Below, one piece after another: positions 42,633 to 51,186 of a stretch of 64,000 nt of DNA. How positions within the stretch are numbered: position 1 is the stretch's first letter; the number at the start of each line of letters is the position of its first letter. A program made the position numbers and the translations under genes. The notes beneath the pieces are model-generated. The model was not told where the DNA came from and did no database searches. It saw only the letters and a list, made by a program, of their open reading frames with translations. The stretch is from assembly GCA_965219515.1 (NCBI GenBank), contig OZ244776.1, positions 1,922,001-1,986,000 of the forward strand, read 5' to 3'. This stretch comes from Ilyomonas sp965219515. Its GTDB lineage: Bacteria; Bacteroidota; Bacteroidia; Chitinophagales; Chitinophagaceae.

Positions 42633-42746
42633 GCCCCCATCCCCTGAAGGGGAGTTTTAAAACAGGATTATAAAATTGATTTTGATTTAATGGATACTAA
42701 TAATAATTTAATCACACTTTCAAACTCCCCTTCAGGGGATGGGGGC
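42633..42746. repeat. Perfect 25-base inverted repeat spanning the rlmD start
   Basis: Arms at 42633-42657 and 42722-42746 are exact reverse complements, 25 of 25 bases, and each has its own inner palindrome CCCCTGAAGGGG. The 64-base loop holds the rlmD start codon and first codons; the second arm is translated as SNSPSGDGG. It looks like a dispersed GC-rich repeat present in two inverted copies. Pairing of the arms would shut the rlmD start inside a loop. Confidence 0.92.
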
Positions 42747-44189
42747 GTGAGACACAAAAAACCGCCCGTCATTTTACAAAATGTTTTGATTGAAAATTAT
42801 GCGGCTGAAGGCAAATGCATCAGTCGGGTAAACGGTAAGGCTGTGTTTATAGAAAATGTGGTTCCCGGCGATGTGGCAGACGTTCAGTTGTTTAAAAATA
42901 AAAAAGACTGGGCGGAAGGTTTTCCCATCTCTTTTAAGTCTTACTCACCCGAACGCGTGTCGCCTTTCTGCGAGCATTTTGGTGTGTGCGGCGGCTGCCG
43001 GTGGCAGCATTTGCCTTACGAAAAACAATTGCAATATAAGCAGCAGCAGGTGTGGGACAATTTAACGCGGATAGCCAAAATTGAACTGCCCGACATGATG
43101 CCCATTATCGGCTGTAAAGAAACAAGGCGTTACCGCAATAAACTTGAATATACATTCAGCAACAAACGTTATGTGCCGGACAATGAGTTTGCCAATTTAA
43201 CCCGCGAAGAAAAAGAAACGGCACACAAGAAAAATGTAGCCGGTTATCATGCAAAAGGCGTGTTTGATAAAGTAGTTGAAATAAACACCTGTCATTTGCA
43301 AAACGAGCCGACCAACTTGATAAGAAAAGCCATTGCAGATTTTGGCGAAAAAAACAGACTGCCGTTTTACGACATCAGGCAGCATACGGGCTGGCTGCGA
43401 AACGCGCAGGTAAGGATGACGACTACCGGAGAACTGATGGTTAATATTGTAATTGGATACGAAGACAAACTTCATCAGAAAGAATTGCAGCAGCAGTTGG
43501 CGAATCAGTTTACAAATATCACAACCTTGCTGTTTACCATCAATCCAAAATGGAATGACAGCATCAACGATCTTTCGCCGCAGGCAGTTTCCGGCAACGG
43601 ATTTATCTATGAAAAATTAGAAAAATTTATTTTTAAAATCAGTCCGAAATCGTTCTTTCAAACCAATTCAAAACAAGCTGAAATTTTGTACCAGGTTACG
43701 CGCGATTTTGCTCAATTGGACGGTACGCAAACCGTGTACGATTTGTATTGCGGCACGGGCAGCATTGGTATTTTTGTAAGCGGAAAAGCGAAAAAAATAA
43801 TTGGCGTTGAAATGATAGAAGATGCCATTGCAGATGCCTGGGAAAATGCCGCAATCAACAACATTCAACATGCAGAATTTTTTTGCGGTGATGTAATTAC
43901 CGTTTGCAACGAAGAATTTTTTGAAACGCATGGAAAACCTGATGTCATCATTACAGATCCGCCGAGAGCCGGCATGAATGAAAAGCTGGTAAAAAAATTG
44001 CTCACCATTGAAGCGCCGTTGCTGGTTTATGTCAGTTGCAATCCGGCTACGCAGGCGCGCGACTTACAATGGCTTGATGCAAAATATAAGGTTACGAAAA
44101 TTCAGCCGGTAGATATGTTTCCGCACACGCATCATATAGAAAACGTGGTACAGCTAACGTTAAAAAAGCAAGCCTCGCCTTTACTTTAA
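42690..44189 (+). CDS. rlmD: 23S rRNA (uracil-C5)-methyltransferase RlmD-like
   Basis: A 499-residue RNA m5U methyltransferase of the RlmD/RumA type. A TRAM domain is near residues 30-85; the Fe-S cysteines follow in FCEHFGVCGGCRWQHL near 91-106; the SAM site is YDLYCGTGSIGIF near 348; the catalytic Cys is in VSCNPATQARDL near 450 after DPPRAGM. The first 24 residues (MDTNNNLITLSNSPSGDGGV) are unlike the family and partly encoded by one arm of the inverted repeat, so the N-terminus is extended or the true start is non-AUG near HKKPPVIL. RlmD versus RlmCD-type specificity is inferred. Confidence 0.93.
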   Translation: MDTNNNLITLSNSPSGDGGVRHKKPPVILQNVLIENYAAEGKCISRVNGKAVFIENVVPGDVADVQLFKNKKDWAEGFPISFKSYSPERVSPFCEHFGVCGGCRWQHLPYEKQLQYKQQQVWDNLTRIAKIELPDMMPIIGCKETRRYRNKLEYTFSNKRYVPDNEFANLTREEKETAHKKNVAGYHAKGVFDKVVEINTCHLQNEPTNLIRKAIADFGEKNRLPFYDIRQHTGWLRNAQVRMTTTGELMVNIVIGYEDKLHQKELQQQLANQFTNITTLLFTINPKWNDSINDLSPQAVSGNGFIYEKLEKFIFKISPKSFFQTNSKQAEILYQVTRDFAQLDGTQTVYDLYCGTGSIGIFVSGKAKKIIGVEMIEDAIADAWENAAINNIQHAEFFCGDVITVCNEEFFETHGKPDVIITDPPRAGMNEKLVKKLLTIEAPLLVYVSCNPATQARDLQWLDAKYKVTKIQPVDMFPHTHHIENVVQLTLKKQASPLL

Positions 44190-44212
44190 GAAGGATGCAA
44201 CAGAAGAAAAAT

Positions 44213-44220
44213 ATTTTTGT
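44213..44220 (+). promoter_or_regulatory. Promoter -7 element TATTTTTG of the rhomboid gene
   Basis: An exact TAnnTTTG match 35 bases before the ATG at 44256, shortly after the rlmD stop. No matching -33 TTG is seen. Confidence 0.45.
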
Positions 44221-44255
44221 CTTATCATTACAAGTGATTTTCATTTAAGAGTAGT

Positions 44256-44960
44256 ATGACCGAATTCAGACCGGGTAGTTTTCAGATTTTACCTACCGCC
44301 ATCAAGAATCTTCTTATCATTAATGTGCTGGTTTTTCTGGCGCAGAGTATCGTAGGAAATAATCTGGGATTTTCTTTTGATGATGTTTTTGCCCTGCATA
44401 GCTGGCAAAGCGATTTGTTTCAGCCATGGCAGTTTGTAACGCATTTGTTTATGCACGGCAGCATCGGTCATATTTTCAGCAACATGTTTGCCTTGTGGAT
44501 GTTTGGTTCAATATTAGAAAACCTCTGGGGACCAAAGCGGTTCATTACGTTTTATATTGCCTGCGGTTTGGGAGCGGCCCTTCTGCACATGATAGTATTA
44601 TATGTAGAAAATCAGCATTTGCTTCAACAGTTTAATGCGTTGAGCTTCTCGCAACAGGACGCTTACCGGAGTATGGTTACACAAAAAATCAACGAAGCAA
44701 CATTAGGTGCATCCGGTGCGGTGTTCGGCTGTCTTGCTGCCTTCGGTTTTTTGTTTCCCAACACCTACATTTATCTTTATTTTTTTATACCTTTAAAAGC
44801 CAAGTGGTTTGTCATTATTTATGCCGGTTTAGAACTAACACAGGCCATACAAAACAGCGCCGGCGATAATGTGGCGCATGTGGCGCATCTTGGCGGCGCA
44901 CTGGTTGGCATTCTTTTAGTCTGGTTCTGGAATAAAAACAACAAGGGCAATTTTTATTAA
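44256..44960 (+). CDS. Rhomboid family intramembrane serine protease
   Basis: A 234-residue, six-segment membrane protein with an intact rhomboid active site. The His/Asn element is FMHGSIGHIFSNMFALW near residues 67-83, the catalytic Ser is in LGASGAVFG near 150 and the catalytic His in HVAHLGGALVG near 211. It cleaves membrane-spanning substrates within the inner membrane; its targets are unknown. It is followed 41 bases later by a second rhomboid-like gene whose active site is degraded. Confidence 0.95.
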   Translation: MTEFRPGSFQILPTAIKNLLIINVLVFLAQSIVGNNLGFSFDDVFALHSWQSDLFQPWQFVTHLFMHGSIGHIFSNMFALWMFGSILENLWGPKRFITFYIACGLGAALLHMIVLYVENQHLLQQFNALSFSQQDAYRSMVTQKINEATLGASGAVFGCLAAFGFLFPNTYIYLYFFIPLKAKWFVIIYAGLELTQAIQNSAGDNVAHVAHLGGALVGILLVWFWNKNNKGNFY

Positions 44961-45001
44961 AACGAAACGACTTTTGTAAGCACTTTTGAACATCTTATTT
45001 T

Positions 45002-45928
45002 ATGGCAGTAATGCAACAGAATAAACGAAACTCTACTTTGCTTGGCTCCGACCACAATGCGCTGGTATGGCTCATTATCATCAATGCGGTTGTATTTGTG
45101 CTCATCAACTTTGTTAAAATTATTTTTTACCTTTCAGACAGCGACATCAATAGTTTTTACAACGATGTGCTAAGTTGGTTTGTGCTTCCGGCGCAAATGG
45201 GCAAGTTCGTAACGCGGCCGTGGACGTTGCTTACCTATATGTTTACGCACGACAGCGTATGGAGCCTCATCGGTTCGCTGTTGTGGCTTTGGGGGTTCGG
45301 TTATATTCTGCAAGACCTAACCGGCAACAAAAAAATTATCCCGATTTATTTATACGGAGGCTTTGCAGGCGCGGTATTTTTTATTGCAACGCAATACGCT
45401 TTTCCGGCATTACGCGCCAATATTGATTCTGCTTTTCCTATGATCGGCGCGGGTTCTGCCCTTATGGCGATTGTAATTGCCACAACAACGCTGTCGCCAA
45501 ATTTTCGCTTGTTGCCAATGATAAACGGCGGCATTCCGCTTTGGGTGCTTACCATTATTTTTGTCGTGTTCGATTATTCATCCATCGCCGGAAGCAACGC
45601 GGGAACGGCAGTTGCACATCTGGCGGGCGCCGCAGCCGGTTTTGTATTTATCAGGCAAATGCAAAAAGGAAATGACGGAAGCATCTGGATGATTCAGTTG
45701 TTTGACTGGACGAATAATCTTTTTAATCCGGAAAAGAAATATGAATCAAAACCAACCAGAACGCAGATTTTTTATAAATCGGCCAAAAAACCTTTTAAAA
45801 AAATACATTCCCGTTTTTCTCAGCAAAAGCTGGACGAAATTTTAGACAAAATAAACGAAGACGGCTACGGCTCGCTTAGCAATGACGAGAAGGATTATCT
45901 GAAAAAAGCCAGCAAGGAAGATCTCTGA
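45002..45928 (+). CDS. Rhomboid-like membrane protein, probably inactive
   Basis: A 308-residue paralogue of the preceding gene with a charged C-terminal tail (about residues 230-308) that ends in SLSNDEKDYLKKASKED. The rhomboid fold is kept, including FTHDSVWSLIGSLLWLWGFG and AVAHLAGAAAG with its His. However the Gly-Ala-Ser-Gly motif reads IGAGSALMA, with Ser displaced by one position, and the oxyanion Asn is Ser. It is therefore probably a pseudoprotease that may bind rather than cleave substrates. Probably co-transcribed with the active rhomboid. Confidence 0.9.
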   Translation: MAVMQQNKRNSTLLGSDHNALVWLIIINAVVFVLINFVKIIFYLSDSDINSFYNDVLSWFVLPAQMGKFVTRPWTLLTYMFTHDSVWSLIGSLLWLWGFGYILQDLTGNKKIIPIYLYGGFAGAVFFIATQYAFPALRANIDSAFPMIGAGSALMAIVIATTTLSPNFRLLPMINGGIPLWVLTIIFVVFDYSSIAGSNAGTAVAHLAGAAAGFVFIRQMQKGNDGSIWMIQLFDWTNNLFNPEKKYESKPTRTQIFYKSAKKPFKKIHSRFSQQKLDEILDKINEDGYGSLSNDEKDYLKKASKEDL

Positions 45929-45951
45929 TTTTTATCAATAACCTAAACTGA

Positions 45952-47067
45952 ATGAAAATTTTATTGAAAGGCTCATGGGCATTGGCTTGTGGCATATTGG
46001 CTGTTTGTTTTCTGTTTTCGTGTTTTACCCAGTTTTTACCATCGCGTGTTTTTAGCTATACCGTTTTTTTTGCCTTGCTATTCCCTTATTTATTTGTTTT
46101 GGTTTTTATAGCGGCAATTGCAAACATTTTTATCAACATAAAATGGACTTTCATTTTTTTATTGCTTTTGATTCCCGGTTTATACAATTTTTTTCAGGTG
46201 GTAGCAGTATCGCCGCTTAGCGGCTGGCGCATGAAAAAAGATACCGGCGCGTTTCGCATTATGACATGGAATGTGTCTGATTTTATAAATCCCGCATTGC
46301 CTGTTTTTCCCGAATCATTGCCCCGAAAAAAAATATTACAAACGATTGCTGAATACAATCCTGATGTTTTATGCATTCAGGAATACAGCAATGTTGACAG
46401 CAGCAAAGATGTAGCTTCCGCTAAACATGAACTGGATTCGCTGGGCTATCACTATCTCTTTTTTTCGGGAGACCAGACGTTAAAAACGTTCTGGGGTGTT
46501 GTACAAAGAGGCGTGGCCATCGCTTCAAAAACGCCCTTTATCAATACGGATCGTTTACCAATCAGAAAAGACTGGCATGCTGAAAATCTAGCCTATGTTG
46601 ATTTGATGATTAAAAATAAACCCGTTCGCATCAACACGGCGCATCTTACTTCTTTTTATTTATTTCCCGATTCTGCGCAGGGTTATAGCGGTAAAAGAGT
46701 GGTTGCAAAAAAATTATTTACCTACAAGCATGACGTTCAGGCAAAACTTCGGGATATAGAAGCGATGCACGATGAGCAGGCGGCACTCATTCGCCGGTTT
46801 TTAGATACCAGTTCTTATCCCGTAATTTATTGCGGCGATATGAATGCCACTTCAACCATGTACAGTTATCGTATTTTGAAAGGCAAAAGCCAGGATGCTT
46901 TTTTGAAAAAGGGAAACGGCATCGGCGCAACGTTTTACAAACTGATTCCAACGCTTCGCATTGATATGTGCTTCCCCGATGATCATTTTTCTGTTCAGCA
47001 ATGCACGGTTGCAAAACGCGCGCTTGGCGACCATGATCCTGTTGTTGCCGATCTAAAATGGCGGTGA
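45952..47067 (+). CDS. Membrane-anchored endonuclease/exonuclease/phosphatase family protein (copy 1)
   Basis: A 371-residue protein. Residues 1-95 hold about three membrane segments; the rest is an endonuclease/exonuclease/phosphatase domain. Visible motifs: MTWNVSDF near 104, CIQEYSN with metal-binding Glu near 143, YCGDMNATSTMYSY near 290 and GDHDPVVADL at the C-terminus. Such proteins cleave phosphodiesters in DNA, lipids or sugar phosphates; the substrate is unknown. Orientation of the catalytic domain is unclear. It begins 23 bases after the rhomboid-like gene and is followed by a paralogue. Confidence 0.92.
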   Translation: MKILLKGSWALACGILAVCFLFSCFTQFLPSRVFSYTVFFALLFPYLFVLVFIAAIANIFINIKWTFIFLLLLIPGLYNFFQVVAVSPLSGWRMKKDTGAFRIMTWNVSDFINPALPVFPESLPRKKILQTIAEYNPDVLCIQEYSNVDSSKDVASAKHELDSLGYHYLFFSGDQTLKTFWGVVQRGVAIASKTPFINTDRLPIRKDWHAENLAYVDLMIKNKPVRINTAHLTSFYLFPDSAQGYSGKRVVAKKLFTYKHDVQAKLRDIEAMHDEQAALIRRFLDTSSYPVIYCGDMNATSTMYSYRILKGKSQDAFLKKGNGIGATFYKLIPTLRIDMCFPDDHFSVQQCTVAKRALGDHDPVVADLKWR

Positions 47068-47105
47068 GTATTGGCAGGTAAGCAGCATGTTCTATTTTTA
47101 CAAAT

Positions 47106-48224
47106 ATGGCTGGCGCATTACGAAACATTACTCGAAAATTTATTTTCTTTCTTACGCTGTTTAGCTGTCTGGTTTATATATGCGCCTGTATTGTTCCTTT
47201 TGTTAGTCCCGAAGCCTGGTGGCTTACGGGGTTTCTGGGTTTGGCGTTCCCGTATCTGGCTACATTGCTTGTATTCATTGCTATCTTTTGGCTCATTGTA
47301 AAACCGCGTTATGCCTGGCTTCCGGTTTTGGTTTTGATGATCGGGTTTCAGCAGTTAAGCGTGCTGTTCGGGTTTCATTTTTACAACAGCTTCAAAACGG
47401 AAAAAACGAGCGGCAGCCTGCGTATTGTAGATTGGAACGTAGGAAACATGTATGGCTTAAGCAACAACACCGATACCCGAAAACACAACCGCACTGAGAT
47501 AGCGGGCGCCATTCTGAAACTACAGCCCGATATCATTTGCCTGCAGGAATTTAATCATTCTCAAACGCAGGGCGAAGAAGCGAACAACATCGGCTTGTTT
47601 TCAGCGCAATACCCGTATCATTTTTTTTCTAAAGACATCAACCGTAAAAATGGTTTTTATCAATACGGTTCCATTATATTTTCCAGGTATCCGATTGTTG
47701 ATACCGGAAAAATCAAATATCCGCACTTTAGTTATGAAAGCCTCATTTATGCCGATATAAAAACAGGAACCGATACCATTCGCATCTATACTTCGCACCT
47801 GCAATCGTTTAAGTTTTCCGGAGAAGATTATGCGGGTATGGATAAATTAACCGATCAGAATAAAGAAAGTCTGTCGGCATCAAAAAGCATCATTTCAAAA
47901 ATGAAAATCGCTTTCAGAAGACGCAGCAGTCAGGCCGATGTTGTAAAACAAACAATTGCCAACAGTCCGCATTCATCTGTTGTGTGCGGCGATTTTAATG
48001 ATGTGCCCAACTCGTACACTTATTTCACCATTCGCGGGCTGCGGCAGGATGCGTTTCTGAAAAAGGATTTTGGCATTGGTAAAAGCTACAACGCTCTGGC
48101 GCCAACGCTTCGGATAGATTATATTTTGCCAGACACAACTTTTACGGTTCGCCAGTTTGATATGGTGGATGAAGACCTGAGCGACCATTTCATGCTGGTG
48201 AGCGATGTAAGTTTGCGACCGTGA
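47106..48224 (+). CDS. Membrane-anchored endonuclease/exonuclease/phosphatase family protein (copy 2)
   Basis: A 372-residue tandem paralogue of copy 1 with the same plan: three N-terminal membrane segments and a catalytic domain with VDWNVGNMYG near 113, CLQEFNHS near 148, VCGDFNDVPNSYTYF near 295 and LSDHFMLVSDV at the end. Both copies share the DAFLKK and APTLRIDYILPD type segments, so they arose by duplication. All expected metal and catalytic residues seem present in both. Confidence 0.92.
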   Translation: MAGALRNITRKFIFFLTLFSCLVYICACIVPFVSPEAWWLTGFLGLAFPYLATLLVFIAIFWLIVKPRYAWLPVLVLMIGFQQLSVLFGFHFYNSFKTEKTSGSLRIVDWNVGNMYGLSNNTDTRKHNRTEIAGAILKLQPDIICLQEFNHSQTQGEEANNIGLFSAQYPYHFFSKDINRKNGFYQYGSIIFSRYPIVDTGKIKYPHFSYESLIYADIKTGTDTIRIYTSHLQSFKFSGEDYAGMDKLTDQNKESLSASKSIISKMKIAFRRRSSQADVVKQTIANSPHSSVVCGDFNDVPNSYTYFTIRGLRQDAFLKKDFGIGKSYNALAPTLRIDYILPDTTFTVRQFDMVDEDLSDHFMLVSDVSLRP

Positions 48225-48370
48225 TTTGGTTAGATTTTTTAATTGGTAAGGAGCGTGTAAAGACAGGTGTTTTGCAGATTGGTGCAAATTTGTTTGCCAT
48301 CGCTTCTGAATTTTTATCACAATCATATCATCTCATTCATCTGCCCAAATCCCCGTTGTATCTTCGCGTT

Positions 48371-49915
48371 ATGCTATCAGTATATAATTCATTAACCCGA
48401 AAAAAAGAAGTATTTAAGCCGATTATTGAAGGATATGTGGGCATGTATGTGTGTGGACCAACGGTAAGCGGCGAAAGTCATCTCGGTCATGCCCGCCCCT
48501 ACATTACGTTTGATGTTATCAACCGTTATTTTCAATACAAAGGTTACCGGGTAAGATATGTGCGCAATATTACAGATGCCGGACACTTTGAAGAAGAAGG
48601 AAGGGAAGCAGAAGATAAAATAAGCAAAAAAGCCGTAATAGAAAAAATGGAACCGATGGAGCTGGTTCAGAAATATACCAATTTGTTTCATTGGGGCATG
48701 GCGCAGTTCAATACGTTATCTCCCAACATCGAACCTACGGCAACCGGGCATATTGTGGAGCAGATAGAAATGATTAAAAAAATAATCGCAGACGGTTATG
48801 CCTATGAAGTGAACGGCTCAGTTTACTTTGATGTAAAAAAATATGATGAAGACTTTACGCCAAAAGGCCTGCCGTATGGCATTCTCAGCGGCCGTGTGTT
48901 AGAGGAAATGATAGAAACCACGCGCGAGCTTGACAACCAGGAAGAAAAGCACAACAAAGCCGATTTTGCGTTATGGAAAAAGGCGCCGCCCGAGCATATT
49001 ATGCGATGGCAAAGTCCGTGGGGAGAAGGATTTCCCGGCTGGCACATTGAATGTTCTGCCATGAGCACCAAGTATCTGGGCGATCAGTTTGATATTCATG
49101 GCGGCGGAATGGATCTTCAGTTTCCGCATCACGAATGCGAAATAGCGCAAAGCGCGGTTTGCAATGGTGAAATGGCTGCCAGATACTGGATTCATAATAA
49201 CATGATTACCATCAACGGGCGTAAGATGGGAAAAAGCTATAACAATGTAATAAAGCTTAGCGAAATGTTTAGCGGCAATCATCCGATGCTCGAACAGGCT
49301 TATCACCCGATGACCATACGTTTTTTTATTCTGCAAACGCATTATCGCAGTCCGCTCGATTTTAGTAACGAAGCATTACAGGCGGCAGAAAAAGGATTGA
49401 AGCGATTGTGGGAAGGATACGAAAATTTGAAGCAGTTGGCAATTAGCAACCATCAGCCATTGGCAGAAAGTATTCAACCACCAACTATTAACCATCAACC
49501 ATCAACCGATCCTGAACTGGATGCCAAATGCAGAAAACTGCTGAACGAGTTGGATGAATTTATAGAAGACGATTTCAGTACGGCAAAAGTGCTGGCAAAC
49601 CTGTTTGAACTGGTGCCGGTAGTCAATGGTTTAAAACACAAACAATTGCCTGCCGACGCCATCAGTGCCGGTACGCTGCAACTGATGAAAGAAAAGCTGA
49701 AAGTTTATATCGAGGATATACTCGGACTAAAAGATATTAAACCGGCAAACGCTTATCAGGTTGACGGTATTCTGGAACTGCTGATGAATTTGCGCAGGCA
49801 GGCGAAACTGGAAAAAAATTATGCCTTGAGCGATCAGATTCGCAGGCAATTAAGCTCGCTTGGCATTCAGTTGAAAGATGAAAAGGATGGCAGCATGAGC
49901 TATTCTATAAACTAA
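48371..49915 (+). CDS. cysS: Cysteine-tRNA ligase
   Basis: A 514-residue class I synthetase that charges tRNA-Cys. Motifs: zinc-site Cys in MYVCGPTVSG near residue 28, HLGHARP (HIGH) near 40, WHIECSAMS and FPHHECEIAQS near 220-260, and KMGKSYNN (KMSKS) near 286. The start is set at MLSVYNSLTRKKE, which matches the family; the frame extends 50 codons upstream without homology. A short Pro/Asn/Gln-rich insert from about residue 357 to 379 is encoded by mini-repeat DNA. A near-consensus promoter element TATCTTCG lies at 48359-48366, four bases before the ATG. Confidence 0.96.
   Translation: MLSVYNSLTRKKEVFKPIIEGYVGMYVCGPTVSGESHLGHARPYITFDVINRYFQYKGYRVRYVRNITDAGHFEEEGREAEDKISKKAVIEKMEPMELVQKYTNLFHWGMAQFNTLSPNIEPTATGHIVEQIEMIKKIIADGYAYEVNGSVYFDVKKYDEDFTPKGLPYGILSGRVLEEMIETTRELDNQEEKHNKADFALWKKAPPEHIMRWQSPWGEGFPGWHIECSAMSTKYLGDQFDIHGGGMDLQFPHHECEIAQSAVCNGEMAARYWIHNNMITINGRKMGKSYNNVIKLSEMFSGNHPMLEQAYHPMTIRFFILQTHYRSPLDFSNEALQAAEKGLKRLWEGYENLKQLAISNHQPLAESIQPPTINHQPSTDPELDAKCRKLLNELDEFIEDDFSTAKVLANLFELVPVVNGLKHKQLPADAISAGTLQLMKEKLKVYIEDILGLKDIKPANAYQVDGILELLMNLRRQAKLEKNYALSDQIRRQLSSLGIQLKDEKDGSMSYSIN
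49441..49507 (+). repeat. In-frame mini-repeat inside cysS
   Basis: This segment is made of repeated AACCATCA-type words (for example ACCATCAACCATCAACC) and encodes a low-complexity stretch with NHQPLAESIQPPTINHQPST. It lies between conserved CysS domains and shares its wording with the repeat in gldD (54322-54392). Probably a mini-repeat that expanded or inserted into a tolerant linker. Confidence 0.7.
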
Positions 49916-49935
49916 TATGATTGTGTACCGCTTGT

Positions 49936-49974
49936 AAAAACAGGAAGCGTTTTCGCTATCCTGTTTTTATTTTA
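49936..49974 (+). terminator. Rho-independent terminator of cysS
   Basis: Arms AAAAACAGGA and TCCTGTTTTT enclose an inner AGCG/CGCT stem with a TTTT loop and one bulge, followed by a T-rich tail. A strong terminator 20 bases after the stop. Confidence 0.92.
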
Positions 49975-50084
49975 CCTAACCAATATTGCATCCTGCTTCA
50001 ATTGGGATACAGGTTTATGCAATCCGGATACTTTACTTTCTGCATATTGGTTGACTTTTGCATCAACAAATTAAAACGTAAACG

Positions 50085-51095
50085 ATGAATAACATGAAAA
50101 CAACAAAGCTGGGCAGTCAGGGATTGGAAGTGCCTCTGACCGGACTTGGCTGTATGGGTATGACGCAAATTGCAGGCGCGGATATTTATGGTAAAGCCGA
50201 TGAAAATGAATCTATTGCTACCATTCACCGTTCTTTGGAACTGGGCGGCAACTTTTTAGATACGGCAGATTTATACGGTCCGTTTTTAAATGAAAGACTG
50301 GTTGCAAAAGCAATTAAAGGAAACCGCAACAAATATATCATTGCTACAAAATTCGGCTTTGAAATAGATGACAATGAACAACTTACCTGGCGCATAAACG
50401 GAAAACCCGATTATGTGAAAAAAGCGGTTGAACGCTCGCTGAAAAACTTAGGTACCGATGTAATTGATTTGTATTATTTGCATCGTCTTGATCCGGATAC
50501 GCCGGTGGAAGAAACGGTTGGCGCAATGGCAGAACTGATAAAAGAAGGAAAAATACGCTACATCGGGCTATCTGAAGTTTCTTCTGAAACAATAAAAAAA
50601 GCTCATGCCATTCACCCGCTTACTGCCGTGCAAACCGAATATTCTTTATTTGAAAGAGATGTGGAAGAAGCCGGCATTATGAAAACGCTGGCCGATATGG
50701 GAATCGGATTTATTGCTTATTCGCCTTTGGGTCGCGGCTTTTTATCGGGCGATGTTACAAGGCCCGATGATCTTCCGGAAGATGATTTTAGAAGAAGCAT
50801 TCCGCGTTTTCAGGGCGAACAGTTTTATAAGAACATTGACCTTGTAAACGAAATTAAAAATCTGGCTGACGAAAAAAGAATTACACCATCGCAGCTTGCC
50901 ATTGCCTGGACTATTTCTAAAGGCGCCGTTCCCATACCCGGCACAAAAAGAAGAAAATATGTTGAGCAAAATATTGCTGCTACAACCATTTCTTTAACGG
51001 AAAACGAAAGAAACCGATTAGAAGCCATTGTACCTTTGGGCGCTTCTACAGGTGCGCGATACGATGAAATGAGTTTGGGAATGATAGATAAATAA
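50085..51095 (+). CDS. Aldo/keto reductase
   Basis: A 336-residue aldo/keto reductase of the YakC/AKR13-like kind. The catalytic tetrad can be placed: Asp and Tyr in FLDTADLYG near residues 56-63, Lys in IIATKFGFE near 88 and His in YYLHRLDPDTP near 129. The NADPH-binding segment is VPIPGTKRRKYVEQN near 285-299. It reduces aldehydes or ketones; the physiological substrate is unknown. An AraC-type regulator gene follows in the same orientation, separated by a hairpin. Confidence 0.95.
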   Translation: MNNMKTTKLGSQGLEVPLTGLGCMGMTQIAGADIYGKADENESIATIHRSLELGGNFLDTADLYGPFLNERLVAKAIKGNRNKYIIATKFGFEIDDNEQLTWRINGKPDYVKKAVERSLKNLGTDVIDLYYLHRLDPDTPVEETVGAMAELIKEGKIRYIGLSEVSSETIKKAHAIHPLTAVQTEYSLFERDVEEAGIMKTLADMGIGFIAYSPLGRGFLSGDVTRPDDLPEDDFRRSIPRFQGEQFYKNIDLVNEIKNLADEKRITPSQLAIAWTISKGAVPIPGTKRRKYVEQNIAATTISLTENERNRLEAIVPLGASTGARYDEMSLGMIDK

Positions 51096-51132
51096 ATGAT
51101 TGCGCAGAAAGCAAATCGCAAGCATTCAATAA

Positions 51133-51167
51133 GCAGAAAAGCGATTGATAAACATTCGCTTTTCTGC
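51133..51167 (+). terminator. Perfect 12-pair hairpin between reductase and AraC genes
   Basis: GCAGAAAAGCGA pairs fully with TCGCTTTTCTGC across an 11-base loop. The tail (CTTTCTG) is not a run of T, so it may stop transcription only partly, or act as a processing site. It separates the reductase and regulator genes. Confidence 0.65.
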
Positions 51168-51186
51168 CTTTCTGACACACAGAATT

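Noticed and set aside
42633..42746. Reading the GC-rich inverted repeat as a terminator of the YkgJ-type gene
   Set aside because: The arms are 64 bases apart and there is no T-tract; the second arm is coding sequence. A repeat explanation fits better.
48221..48370. Upstream extension of cysS by 50 codons
   Set aside because: The extra residues have no similarity to CysS, overlap the stop of the preceding gene and contain the likely promoter element.
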